Part shown: positions 50,727 through 59,111 of the stretch, piece after piece
How the letters are laid out: the number at the start of each line of letters is the position of its first letter
Numbering within the stretch: the first letter of the stretch is position 1
Assembly: GCF_000300875.1 (NCBI RefSeq)
Contig: NZ_AMSG01000001.1
Coordinates: forward strand, 62,001-126,000
Length of the DNA: 64,000 nucleotides
From: Galbibacter marinus
GTDB lineage: Bacteria > Bacteroidota > Bacteroidia > Flavobacteriales > Flavobacteriaceae
Reading direction: 5' to 3'
Translations under genes and position numbers: made by a program
The notes under the pieces: generated by a model
The model's database searches: none
What the model was told of the DNA's origin: nothing
What the model saw: only the letters and a program-made list of their open reading frames with translations

Positions 50727-51299
50727 ATGAACTTTGATTTTAAAGAAATAGTAACTGCAGGAATGATCCTTTTCGCTGTTATCGATATACTTGGAAGCAT
50801 TCCTATCATTGTTGATCTACGTAATAAGGTGGGGCAGATTCAGTCAGAAAAGGCATCTCTAATTGCAGCTATTTTAATGATTGCATTTCTGTTTATTGGA
50901 GAGACTATCCTAAATTTAATTGGGATTGATGTAAATTCATTTGCCGTTGCTGGTGCTTTTGTAATTTTCTTTCTAGCCATTGAAATGATATTGGGAATTT
51001 CATTGTATAAAGATGACGCACCCTCAACTGCATCTGTGGTTCCATTAGCCTTCCCTTTAATTGCAGGTGCTGGAACTATGACATCTCTCTTATCACTTCG
51101 AGCTGAATATTATGTTGAGAACATCATTGTTGCCATTATTTTAAATGTCATTATTGTTTATATAGTGTTAAAGTCTTCGACAAAAATAGGAAGATGGCTA
51201 GGAAAATCAGGTTTGGCTGTGATACGAAAAGTATTTGGCGTAATTTTGTTGGCCATTGCTGTAAAGTTATTTGCAAGTAATGTAACTGGTTTATTTTAA
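50727..51299 (+). CDS. MarC family integral membrane protein
   Basis: A 190-residue protein with six membrane helices. The family pattern is visible in F-A-V-I-D-I-L-G-S-I-P-I near residue 20 and V-V-P-L-A-F-P-L-I-A-G-A-G-T-M-T near residue 105. MarC proteins have no firmly established transport activity. It is followed 11 nt later by a small membrane protein gene and a flavoprotein gene on the same strand. Confidence 0.87.
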   Translation: MNFDFKEIVTAGMILFAVIDILGSIPIIVDLRNKVGQIQSEKASLIAAILMIAFLFIGETILNLIGIDVNSFAVAGAFVIFFLAIEMILGISLYKDDAPSTASVVPLAFPLIAGAGTMTSLLSLRAEYYVENIIVAIILNVIIVYIVLKSSTKIGRWLGKSGLAVIRKVFGVILLAIAVKLFASNVTGLF

Positions 51300-51310
51300 A
51301 AATTTTGTAC

Positions 51311-51520
51311 ATGAAAACCTTTGTCGTAATTCTCGTTCTTATTGCCGTTAGTATGATTGGTGTAAACATCACCATGTTGGATTTTGATAACCCTTTAGAG
51401 GGTGATAGCTTGGTCGCTGTTATAGGAATTGGTGCTGCTCTTGCAGCGGTATTACTTTTAGCCATTTTTTGGCAATCCAGAAGAATACAAGAACTCATCA
51501 AGGACAAAAGTAATGTATGA
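51311..51520 (+). CDS. Small two-helix membrane protein
   Basis: A 69-residue protein consisting of two membrane helices (about 2-18 and 36-56) and a short charged tail. Start ATG at 51311; a TTG at 51305 adds two residues. The last 8 nt overlap the start of the flavoprotein gene, implying translational coupling. I recognise no family. Confidence 0.65.
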   Translation: MKTFVVILVLIAVSMIGVNITMLDFDNPLEGDSLVAVIGIGAALAAVLLLAIFWQSRRIQELIKDKSNV

Positions 51521-52121
51521 TGCAATAGTTGTAGGTGCAGGTGCTGCGGGTCTTCAATGCGCCTTGGTATTAGGCTCGGCTATTAAAGCCCCTTATGCCG
51601 CAGATAAACGCATTGGCATTATCATGCATCAAAAAGCTTCACATTTGCAATCAGCACTTTTAAATAATGTGCTAGGAGTGGCGTCACAAACCTCTGGAAA
51701 GGACATTTTAGCCTCTGGTAAAGATCAATTAACCACAAATTACCCACATGTGGAGCAAATTGCTAGTCAAAAGGTAATTGCCCTTCAGGGTGAGGCAGGA
51801 AGTTATACTATAACCACTAACAAAGGAACTTACCGATCAAAAATCGTGGTGATTGCTTTGGGTTATACAGATGTTTTCTCCATCAAGGGTCTTATGAACC
51901 TAGTAGAACCGCACGCCCTAAGTCCTAAAGAGAAAAACCGTATTCAACTTAAGAACACACAGCACAAGGTTAAAGAAGGATTATATGTTGCTGGAACACT
52001 CGCAGGGTGGAGAAGTCAGTTCGCCATAGCTGCTGGAAGTGGAGCTCAGGTTGCCACCGATATTCTTACCGAGTGGAATAACGGGAAACACACCAAGGTA
52101 CACGACAAAATAACTTCCTAG
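51513..52121 (+). CDS. Short FAD/NAD(P)-binding thioredoxin-reductase-like protein
   Basis: A 202-residue flavoprotein fragment-like fold. The N-terminal dinucleotide motif G-A-G-A-A-G-L-Q-C is clear, and the C-terminal G-L-Y-V-A-G-T-L-A-G-W followed by A-I-A-A-G-S-G-A-Q matches the FAD-contact end of thioredoxin reductases. The NADPH domain and the Cys-x-x-Cys redox pair are missing, so it is not a working thioredoxin reductase. Both ends of the FAD domain are intact, arguing for a natural short family rather than a truncation. Confidence 0.7.
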   Translation: MYDAIVVGAGAAGLQCALVLGSAIKAPYAADKRIGIIMHQKASHLQSALLNNVLGVASQTSGKDILASGKDQLTTNYPHVEQIASQKVIALQGEAGSYTITTNKGTYRSKIVVIALGYTDVFSIKGLMNLVEPHALSPKEKNRIQLKNTQHKVKEGLYVAGTLAGWRSQFAIAAGSGAQVATDILTEWNNGKHTKVHDKITS

Positions 52122-52137
52122 AGGCTTTAAGAATTAT

Positions 52138-53754
52138 TTAATGATCCGCCACCTCTTCTGGAGCGATCTGTTCTTCAATCAGATGCAATACTGCCTCAAT
52201 CATAGGATCATCCTGGCTAAGAATTTGTTGCTTGATATTCTCATCATACAATTGCTCTGCCAATATAGCTTTAATGTGTAATTTAAGATCTTCCCTATAG
52301 GGATCTAAATCAATTTTAAGTCCTTTTTCATCAGCGTAGTAGATAAAGTCATCAACAGTTTGATCATCGATAAAGACTGTTTGCTGAAATTCATCCGATG
52401 TAAGGTCATTGTACAGATCACGGTGGCTATCTAAATACTCAAACACATAGAATGACATAAAACCTGAGTCCATCAAAGTATTTACCCATCCATCCATTTG
52501 TGAAGATCCAAGAGGAACAAATACATCAGGTATAATTCCACCGCCACCGTAAACGATTTTACCTTTGGGTGTTTTATACACCAAGGAATCGTCTACTTTT
52601 ATACTATCGGCAGATCGTAATTCACCGTTCTCATAACGCTTATAAAACTGATTATAGTAATCCTTTGTACCATTATCATAGGATCGTTGTATCGACCTTC
52701 CAGTTGGAGTATAGTATCGTGAGACGGTCAAACGAACAGCCGATCCATCTCCTAAACTCATCTCACGCTGAACAAGTCCTTTCCCAAAGGATCTCCTACC
52801 TACAATAATTCCGCGATCGTTATCCTGAACAGCTCCAGCGATGATTTCACTAGCCGATGCGGACTTCTCATTAATCAGTATATATATATCCTCATCCTCA
52901 AAGGAACCTTTCTTGGTAGCAAAAGCCTTATTTATTGCCCCGCTTTTATTTTTTGTAAACAGGATCAGTTTTCCATCCTCTAAAAACTCATCTGCCATTG
53001 CTTCAGCAATTCCCAAATACCCTCCAGGATTATCACGCAAATCCAAAATCAACTTATTAGCTCCGCCTAACTCAAGGGCAAGCAAGGATGCTTTAAACTC
53101 ATCATAAGTGCTTTCTGCAAATCGATTCACCCTGATATATCCAATAGAATCTTTAATCAAAAATGTAGCGTCCACACTGCGAAGTGGCACCTCAGAACGC
53201 TTAATCTTAAGTTGTATTGTTTTATCTTCGATCGGCCGGTAGATGCTCATATCAACATTGGTGTTTTTATCACCCTTTAAAATGTCTACGATTTCGTCAC
53301 TTCGAAGTCCTCGCCCGTATAAGGTGTCCTTATTGGCAATTAAAATTCGGTCGCCTGAACGAATGCCTGCAACTTTACTTGGACCACCTACAATAGGCCT
53401 AATGACCACAAGGCTATCTCTGTACATTCTAAAACTAATACCAACACCAACAAAATCACCTTTCATATTATCAGCAACTTGTTCTATTTGTTGTTTTGGT
53501 ATGTAAACAGAATGTGGGTCGAGTTTTTCAAGTATATTGTTTACCGTAACATCAACAATACTATCTGTATTGACATCATCCACATATTCATACTCTATAT
53601 AATCTATTAGACGATTAAGTTTATCTTTTTCTGAATTTGTAGAAAAGAGCTTCTCCCCTGTATCACTGTAATTTAAATTACCTCCAATATAAATACCAGC
53701 GGCTAAAGTTGCAGCTAAAATTAAGGGCAATAAATAACTTCTCTTTTTAAACAT
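52138..53754 (-). CDS. S41 family C-terminal processing peptidase
   Basis: A 538-residue periplasmic serine protease: N-terminal membrane anchor/signal (residues 7-24), PDZ domain at about 90-180, and the S41 core with catalytic Ser in S-A-S-A-S-E-I-I-A-G-A and Lys in R-R-S-F-G-K-G-L-V-Q. Tail-specific proteases of this type trim or degrade envelope proteins. A C-terminal helical extension of about 130 residues follows the core. Its ATG directly abuts the stop of the dCMP deaminase gene (TAA-ATG), giving a two-gene operon. Confidence 0.9.
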   Translation of the reverse strand: MFKKRSYLLPLILAATLAAGIYIGGNLNYSDTGEKLFSTNSEKDKLNRLIDYIEYEYVDDVNTDSIVDVTVNNILEKLDPHSVYIPKQQIEQVADNMKGDFVGVGISFRMYRDSLVVIRPIVGGPSKVAGIRSGDRILIANKDTLYGRGLRSDEIVDILKGDKNTNVDMSIYRPIEDKTIQLKIKRSEVPLRSVDATFLIKDSIGYIRVNRFAESTYDEFKASLLALELGGANKLILDLRDNPGGYLGIAEAMADEFLEDGKLILFTKNKSGAINKAFATKKGSFEDEDIYILINEKSASASEIIAGAVQDNDRGIIVGRRSFGKGLVQREMSLGDGSAVRLTVSRYYTPTGRSIQRSYDNGTKDYYNQFYKRYENGELRSADSIKVDDSLVYKTPKGKIVYGGGGIIPDVFVPLGSSQMDGWVNTLMDSGFMSFYVFEYLDSHRDLYNDLTSDEFQQTVFIDDQTVDDFIYYADEKGLKIDLDPYREDLKLHIKAILAEQLYDENIKQQILSQDDPMIEAVLHLIEEQIAPEEVADH

Positions 53755-54189
53755 TTAGTCGTCTTCTATATCAGCCATATGCAGCAGTTCTACTCCTGCT
53801 TTTTCTAAAAAATCTAGGCCTTCACAATCTTTATATGCATTTAAATACACTACCCGTTTAATCCCAGCTTGATGGACAAGTTTACTACACTCCTTGCAGG
53901 GAGATAAGGTAATGTACAAGGTAGCTCCCACACAGGATTGCGTTGACGAGGCGACTTTTAAAATGGCATTAGCCTCGGCATGCAAAACATACCATTTTGT
54001 ATACCCTGATTCATCTTCACAGTAATTTTCAAATCCAGTAGGTGTCCCATTATATCCATCTGATATAATCATTCTATCTTTTACAATAATCGCGCCAACT
54101 TGTTTGCGTTTACAATGTGAGAGTTTACCCCATTCTAAAGCCATTCGCAAATAAGCTCGATCATAACGTCTTTGTTTCTTATCAACCAT
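53755..54189 (-). CDS. Deoxycytidylate deaminase family protein
   Basis: A 144-residue zinc deaminase. The zinc and catalytic residues are in H-A-E-A-N-A-I and P-C-K-E-C with correct spacing, and N-G-T-P-T-G is typical of dCMP deaminases/ComEB. It converts dCMP to dUMP for dTMP synthesis. The ATG at 54189 is chosen: a longer frame starts at TTG inside the upstream terminator stem. The start lies only 14 nt after that terminator's T-run. Confidence 0.9.
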   Translation of the reverse strand: MVDKKQRRYDRAYLRMALEWGKLSHCKRKQVGAIIVKDRMIISDGYNGTPTGFENYCEDESGYTKWYVLHAEANAILKVASSTQSCVGATLYITLSPCKECSKLVHQAGIKRVVYLNAYKDCEGLDFLEKAGVELLHMADIEDD

Positions 54190-54202
54190 AGATATTGAAG
54201 TC

Positions 54203-54226
54203 AAAAAAAGCAACGTACTTCGTTGC
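54203..54226 (-). terminator. Terminator just before the dCMP deaminase gene
   Basis: On the minus strand GCAACG-AAGTA-CGTTGC (54210-54226) followed by seven T. A second palindrome, TTATCTTA with TAAGATAA (54231-54250), lies immediately upstream. It may end the hupE transcript or attenuate the deaminase operon. Confidence 0.7.
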
Positions 54227-54336
54227 CACCTTATCTTAAGGCTAAGATAACGGCTTTATCCTTTAATCACAACAAGTTAAAGAGATAAGAAAATAATTTT
54301 AACACTTCAAGGGGTGTATAAAAAAATAAGATTGTC

Positions 54337-54924
54337 TTAACCCACAAGGCATGTTTCTAATAATAAAGGGATTACCACACCAATAACAATGGAGGCAACC
54401 ACTAAAATCCAATCTCTTTTGTTAAACCTAAAAATGGTTTGTAGGATAAATGCTGCTAGAAGTACCAAGAAAACCACAATCAACTGTGCTGCTTCGATTC
54501 CTAACGCAAACTCCAAAAGCGGCACGATCTTATTGGAACTAGATTCTACTATTTGTTTAAAATAGGTAGAAAACCCAAGACCGTGAATCATCCCAAAAAA
54601 TAAAGTGACAAAAAAATGCAGTCCAAATGATTCTTTATAGTTCTTCCTACCTGCAGTAAAAACATGAAATAAAGCCGTGATAAAAATGGTAATTGGAATT
54701 AGACATTCCACAAGGCTTGAATTTATATGAATCACACCGTAGGTCGCCAAAATAAGCGAAAGGGTATGTCCTATAGCAAACAAAATAACTAGCCAAAAGG
54801 CTCGTTTCCAATTCGCAAAAGTGTAGGGCACGATTAGTGCTATAAAAAATAACAGATGGTCGTACGCATTAAGGTTAAAAACGTGGTCAAAGCCAAGCTT
54901 AAAATAGAACCAAAATTGATCCAT
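54337..54924 (-). CDS. HupE/UreJ family membrane protein
   Basis: A 195-residue membrane protein with six or seven helices. HupE/UreJ features: N-A-Y-D-H-L-L-F-F near residue 18, F-A-I-G-H-T-L-S-L near residue 48 and G-M-I-H-G-L-G-F-S near residue 112, each with a conserved His. Some relatives are nickel permeases of hydrogenase or urease clusters, but many Bacteroidota copies stand alone. No nickel enzyme is nearby. A full TTTG-N19-TAAGTTTG promoter precedes it. Confidence 0.82.
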   Translation of the reverse strand: MDQFWFYFKLGFDHVFNLNAYDHLLFFIALIVPYTFANWKRAFWLVILFAIGHTLSLILATYGVIHINSSLVECLIPITIFITALFHVFTAGRKNYKESFGLHFFVTLFFGMIHGLGFSTYFKQIVESSSNKIVPLLEFALGIEAAQLIVVFLVLLAAFILQTIFRFNKRDWILVVASIVIGVVIPLLLETCLVG

Positions 54925-54946
54925 ATTGATAGGTTTTTGGGTTTCT

Positions 54947-54977
54947 CAAACTTACAATTAATTTAATGCAATTCAAA
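54947..54977 (-). promoter_or_regulatory. hupE promoter
   Basis: On the minus strand TTTG (54974-54977), exactly 19 nt, TAAGTTTG (54947-54954): a perfect match to the Bacteroidota housekeeping promoter, 22 nt before the ATG. Confidence 0.75.
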
Positions 54978-55062
54978 CTAAGGAATATCATTTAAGCCTT
55001 CATTTTCCCAATACAATTTCTTGAACACTATTTTAGATGATTCTAAGGTGTTTTTGGAAGTT

Positions 55063-55791
55063 TTACATCCCGCGCTCTTGTTGGATTTGTTCGTATGCCA
55101 TTTGTACCTGCCTGAATTTTTCTTCGGCACCTTTTTTAATCGCTGGATCATCGGTAATCACCTTATCTGGGTGGTATTTTTTAACCATTTTACGATAAGC
55201 AGTCTTCACATCCGAATCACTAGATTCTGGTTCCACTTCAAGTATCTTATAAGCATTATTTGTACTCTTTACAAACATGGCCATAATGCTTTCAAAATCT
55301 CTTGGATACACCCTCAAATAGCCAGCGATTTCTTTAATTTTACTTAATTCTGCTTCAGAGATTGCACCGTCTGCATTGGCAATCCCAAAAAGGAAATGTA
55401 ATAATTGAAGTCGAACTTCATAACGGGTTCGTTGGTTGAGGAAAGCGCAAATTCGTGGAGCAGAAACCACGCGCTCCTTCACGACTTCATTAAAAGTTCT
55501 AAAAATGGCATTCGCTTTATCTTTGCCATAGGTTGAAATAAAGTAATTCCTTACGTAGTGCAGTTCGTTTTGATTTACTGTCCCATCGGCTTTAATGACG
55601 ATGGAACACAAAGAAAGTAGGTTCAACTCGAAATCTGCTGGTGATACCTGTCGCCTATCATTCATGATGGTTTGTACACGCACTCCCCCACCACTTATTC
55701 GATCGATAATACTCCCAAGAATAAATCCAGCAACAAGTCCAGGTAAGCCAATAAAAAAATATCCTCCTAGGGTGAAAATCAATTTAAACAT
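55063..55791 (-). CDS. TerB-like and DnaJ-domain protein (DjlA type)
   Basis: A 242-residue protein: a Gly-rich membrane helix at residues 5-30, a TerB-like helical domain at about 50-165 with K-A-D-G-T-V and N-A-D-G-A-I-S-E-A-E acidic repeats, and a C-terminal J domain (A-Y-K-I-L-E-V to Y-E-Q-I) carrying the H-P-D motif in K-Y-H-P-D-K. This matches the DjlA group of membrane-bound DnaK co-chaperones. Confidence 0.87.
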   Translation of the reverse strand: MFKLIFTLGGYFFIGLPGLVAGFILGSIIDRISGGGVRVQTIMNDRRQVSPADFELNLLSLCSIVIKADGTVNQNELHYVRNYFISTYGKDKANAIFRTFNEVVKERVVSAPRICAFLNQRTRYEVRLQLLHFLFGIANADGAISEAELSKIKEIAGYLRVYPRDFESIMAMFVKSTNNAYKILEVEPESSDSDVKTAYRKMVKKYHPDKVITDDPAIKKGAEEKFRQVQMAYEQIQQERGM

Positions 55792-55811
55792 CCAATCTTA
55801 TTTTCAATTGC

Positions 55812-55819
55812 CAAATATA
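55812..55819 (-). promoter_or_regulatory. -7 box of the DnaJ-domain gene
   Basis: TATATTTG on the minus strand, full match, 20 nt before the ATG. Confidence 0.5.
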
Positions 55820-55996
55820 AGATTAAAAATTATCAGGGTAAAAAAACTAGGGATTCTCAAATCCATTACAAATATAATATCACCTTTGGATCTAAACCCT
55901 AGCCTTTTCGGTAAATTCTTAAGTGAAAAGTGTAGGTTTTTAATTATCTTTACGACCTATATTTTGAGACAATTTTTAATTTAAAATAAAACAACT

Positions 55997-56407
55997 ATGT
56001 ACCCAGCGGAATTAGTTAAACCAATGAAAGATGACCTGGTAAACGCAGGTTTTGAAGAGTTATTGACATCGGAGGCTGTCGATCAGGCAATGAAAAAACA
56101 GGGCACTACACTTGTAGTAGTAAATTCAGTTTGTGGTTGTGCTGCAGCTAATGCAAGGCCAGGTGCAAAAATGAGCTTGATCAACGGTAAAAAACCTGAA
56201 AATCTATATACAGTTTTCGCAGGATTTGATAAAGAAGCTACAGACAAAGCACGATCCTATATGGTTCCTTTCCCTCCTTCTTCACCATGCATGGCGCTTT
56301 TTAAAGATGGAGAATTAGTCCATATGTTAGAAAGACATCATATTGAAGGAAGACCAGCAGAGGTAATTGCAGATAATTTAGCTGAAGCGTATAACGACTT
56401 TTGCTAA
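55997..56407 (+). CDS. BrxA/BrxB family bacilliredoxin
   Basis: A 136-residue thioredoxin-fold protein of the bacilliredoxin family. The active site is C46-G-C48 in S-V-C-G-C-A-A-A-N-A-R-P-G. Such proteins remove bacillithiol or related thiols from modified protein cysteines in Firmicutes and occur widely in Bacteroidota. It has its own terminator and stands alone between the DnaJ-domain gene and the phosphatase gene. Confidence 0.9.
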   Translation: MYPAELVKPMKDDLVNAGFEELLTSEAVDQAMKKQGTTLVVVNSVCGCAAANARPGAKMSLINGKKPENLYTVFAGFDKEATDKARSYMVPFPPSSPCMALFKDGELVHMLERHHIEGRPAEVIADNLAEAYNDFC

Positions 56408-56433
56408 ACTCTAATAAGTAACGTTCTAAATCT

Positions 56434-56459
56434 AACCACGTATTATACGTGGTTTTTTT
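56434..56459 (+). terminator. Terminator after the bacilliredoxin gene
   Basis: AACCACGTA with TACGTGGTT closely spaced, then seven T. Confidence 0.8.
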
Positions 56460-56471
56460 AATTCAACAATC

Positions 56472-56906
56472 ATGAGCAGTAGAATCTTATTTGTTTGTAC
56501 AGGGAACTATTACCGAAGCAGATTTGCTGAAATTTTATTCAACACCTTATCCGAAAAGCAGCAACTAAACTACCATGCTTTTTCAAAAGGTTTACGGCTT
56601 TCTAAAAACAATAAAGGTCCGATATCTAAACATTGTATTGCCTATTTCAAGGAGCAATACCCTGAGATGACATATGACTTAAGAATGCCTATGCCATTTG
56701 ACAAAGGGGATTTTGATTATTACCACAAAATAATCCTTATGGATCGCACAGAGCACCATCCGATGATTGAAAAGCTATATCCCAACAAACAACACAAAGT
56801 CGAATACTGGGATATTGTTGATGATTATATAAAATCGCCAGAAGAGGTTCTTCCCATACTTGATAATGCAGTTATAGCACTGATAGATGAATTAAAAAAC
56901 AACTAA
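56472..56906 (+). CDS. Low-molecular-weight phosphatase family protein
   Basis: A 144-residue protein with the phosphatase loop C9-x5-R15 (V-C-T-G-N-Y-Y-R-S-R). Further family features: M-D-R-T-E-H at about 95 and Y-W-D-I-V-D-D-Y, which takes the place of the acid loop Asp-Pro; Pro is replaced by Asp here. It may act on phosphotyrosine or another phospho-ester; the altered acid loop leaves activity open. It starts the run of phosphatase, acyltransferase and HD genes. Confidence 0.75.
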   Translation: MSSRILFVCTGNYYRSRFAEILFNTLSEKQQLNYHAFSKGLRLSKNNKGPISKHCIAYFKEQYPEMTYDLRMPMPFDKGDFDYYHKIILMDRTEHHPMIEKLYPNKQHKVEYWDIVDDYIKSPEEVLPILDNAVIALIDELKNN

Positions 56907-56920
56907 TATAAAAGTATACC

Positions 56921-57655
56921 ATGAGAAAAATAGTAGCGTATCCACTCTCAGTTATCTATATAGTGTGTTTTGCACTGCTTCTTGTTATTTTCCACCCCAT
57001 ACAGGTAATCTGTCACAAAGTATTTGGCTATAATGCACACATGAGATCTGTTGAAATTCTCAACCTACTGCTCATGCGCAGTCTGCTAATCTTAGGAAAC
57101 CGAGTTCACTTTAAAAACCCCTATAACATTTCAACAGAAAAGCCGTGTATTATTGTAGCCAACCACCAAAGTATGTATGATATCCCGCCATTGGTTTGGC
57201 ATATGCGCAAGCACGATCCGAAGTTTATCAGTAAAAAGGAACTCGGTAAAGGCATCCCTAGTGTATCCTATAACCTTCGTCACGGAGGAGCGGCTTTAAT
57301 AGATCGTAAGGATAAAGAGCAAGCTTTTAAAGAAATTCTAAAACTAGCAAAGAATGCCAGTAAAAGCGGGCGCTCAGTGGTTATCTTTCCAGAGGGCACT
57401 CGGTCCAGAAATGGTATGCCTAAAAAATTCCAACAAGGCGGCTTGAAGATCTTACTCAAGAAGATGCCAGAGGCTATACTAGTTCCAGTAAGTATTAACA
57501 ATTCATGGAAGACACTTCGTTATGGAAAGTTTCCCTTTGGAATTGGCTATAACTTGGAATTCGAAGTTCACCAACCTATCTTAAATAGGGACATGCCCGC
57601 TGAAGAACTAATTAATAAATTAGAACAGACAATTTTTGCAGCCGTAAAGTCATAG
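56921..57655 (+). CDS. PlsC-type lysophospholipid acyltransferase
   Basis: A 244-residue acyltransferase. An N-terminal membrane helix (5-27) is followed by the H-x4-D catalytic motif in A-N-H-Q-S-M-Y-D and the glycerophosphate-binding F-P-E-G-T-R-S-R. It would acylate 1-acylglycerol-3-phosphate or a related lysolipid at the inner membrane. It lies 14 nt after the phosphatase gene and 2 nt before the HD gene. Confidence 0.88.
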   Translation: MRKIVAYPLSVIYIVCFALLLVIFHPIQVICHKVFGYNAHMRSVEILNLLLMRSLLILGNRVHFKNPYNISTEKPCIIVANHQSMYDIPPLVWHMRKHDPKFISKKELGKGIPSVSYNLRHGGAALIDRKDKEQAFKEILKLAKNASKSGRSVVIFPEGTRSRNGMPKKFQQGGLKILLKKMPEAILVPVSINNSWKTLRYGKFPFGIGYNLEFEVHQPILNRDMPAEELINKLEQTIFAAVKS

Positions 57656-57657
57656 AT

Positions 57658-58314
57658 ATGGACAATACACAAATCACAGAAAAAACCATCACTTTTGTCA
57701 AGCATACTCTTAAAGATGCCGAAGGTGGACACGACTGGTTCCATATTCAAAGAGTCTTTAAAAACGCCATGCTAATTGCTAAAGATTACTCCCAGGCATC
57801 TCCACTAATAGTAGCATTAGGCGCATTACTTCATGATATTGCAGATTCAAAATTTCACAACGCAGACGAGACTATCGGACCTAAAATGGCTGAAGAGTTT
57901 CTCAACTCCTTAGGAGTAGAATCAAAAGTGATTACTCAAGTAATTGCGATCATTAATAACATCTCATTTAAAGGAGGCAATTTTAAACAAAATTACCATT
58001 CTTTAGAGCTTGAAATCGTGCAAGATGCCGATCGTCTTGATGCGATAGGCGCTATCGGAATCGCTCGTTGTTTTAATTACGGTGGTTTTAAAAACAGAAA
58101 ACTCTATGATCCACAGATCGCCCCCAACCTTCACATGACCAAGGAACAGTATAAGAATAGTACAGCTCCAACGATCAATCACTTTTACGAAAAGCTTTTG
58201 CTTTTAAAGGAAAGAATGAATACCGAAACTGGCAAAAAGCTTGCCCAGCAACGTCATGATTTTATGGAGTTATACTTAGAGCAGTTTTACGCAGAAATTG
58301 ATGGTGAACGTTGA
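57658..58314 (+). CDS. HD-domain phosphohydrolase
   Basis: A 218-residue helical hydrolase. The HD metal motif is seen as H-D-W-F-H near residue 22, L-L-H-D-I-A-D near residue 60 and Q-D-A-D-R-L-D-A-I-G near residue 122, the arrangement of the YfbR/YedJ-type HD phosphohydrolases. The natural substrate is not known, probably a nucleotide or other small phosphate. It ends the plus-strand run; enoyl-CoA hydratase converges from the right, 13 nt away. Confidence 0.85.
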   Translation: MDNTQITEKTITFVKHTLKDAEGGHDWFHIQRVFKNAMLIAKDYSQASPLIVALGALLHDIADSKFHNADETIGPKMAEEFLNSLGVESKVITQVIAIINNISFKGGNFKQNYHSLELEIVQDADRLDAIGAIGIARCFNYGGFKNRKLYDPQIAPNLHMTKEQYKNSTAPTINHFYEKLLLLKERMNTETGKKLAQQRHDFMELYLEQFYAEIDGER

Positions 58315-58327
58315 GTGAAAAACCTTT

Positions 58328-59104
58328 TTAATTTCCGGTAAAGTTAGCTTTTCTTTTTTCTAAAAATGCCTGAGTCCCTTCTTTAAAGTCCTGAGTAGCA
58401 AAGCAGGCTCCAAAGGTTTCTATTTCTTTAGGATAGCCTTGATCTGAGAAACCAGAGTTAACAGCAGAAATTGCCGCAGCCGCCGCTACAGGAGAATTGT
58501 TTAAAATTTTAGTTGCAATTTTTTCACACAAAGGAAGAAGTTGTTCTAAAGCTACCATATGGTTGATAAGTCCCCACATAAGGGCCTGTTCTGTGCCGAT
58601 CATTCCGGCGGTGAGAATCATCTCTAGTGCTCTTCCTTTTCCAACAAGTTGTGGCAAGCGTTGGGTTCCACCATACCCTGGTATCAATCCGAGAGAAGTT
58701 TCTGGTAGCCCCATCCTAGCATTATCACTAGCTACCCTAATATGACACGCCATGGCTAGCTCCAAACCTCCTCCTAGAGCAAAACCATTGATCGCTGCAA
58801 TAACAGGAGTGCTGAGATTTTCAATTAAATTAAATAACAATTCTTGTCCTTTTGCTGCCAATTGAGACCCCTGGTAAACAGAAAAATCAGCAAATTCTGA
58901 GATATCAGCTCCTGCTACAAAAGCTCTATCTCCAGCTCCTGTAACAATAATAACTCTCACTTCGGGGTCCTGATCCAAATCCACAAAGGCTTGGTGCAAT
59001 TCCTCAATAGTTGCTTTGTTGAGGGCATTTAATTTTTTTGGTCGATTAATAGTTACCGTCCCAATATGTTGATTATGTTCAATAGTGATATTTTCAAAAT
59101 TCAT
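58328..59104 (-). CDS. Enoyl-CoA hydratase/isomerase family protein
   Basis: A 258-residue crotonase-fold protein. Oxyanion-hole segments A-G-A-D-I near residue 65 and G-F-A-L-G-G-G-L-E-L near residue 106 are present; the catalytic Glu pair is in G-G-G-L-E-L-A-M-A and L-P-E-T-S-L-G. Length and motifs fit short-chain enoyl-CoA hydratase of fatty-acid or amino-acid breakdown. It is 7 nt downstream of the histidine kinase gene, an unusual partner. Confidence 0.88.
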   Translation of the reverse strand: MNFENITIEHNQHIGTVTINRPKKLNALNKATIEELHQAFVDLDQDPEVRVIIVTGAGDRAFVAGADISEFADFSVYQGSQLAAKGQELLFNLIENLSTPVIAAINGFALGGGLELAMACHIRVASDNARMGLPETSLGLIPGYGGTQRLPQLVGKGRALEMILTAGMIGTEQALMWGLINHMVALEQLLPLCEKIATKILNNSPVAAAAAISAVNSGFSDQGYPKEIETFGACFATQDFKEGTQAFLEKRKANFTGN

Positions 59105-59111
59105 GCTAAAA

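Noticed and set aside
51513-52121. Broken thioredoxin reductase pseudogene
   Set aside because: Both ends of the FAD domain are intact, there is no frameshift and the start is coupled to the upstream gene, so a natural short family is more likely.
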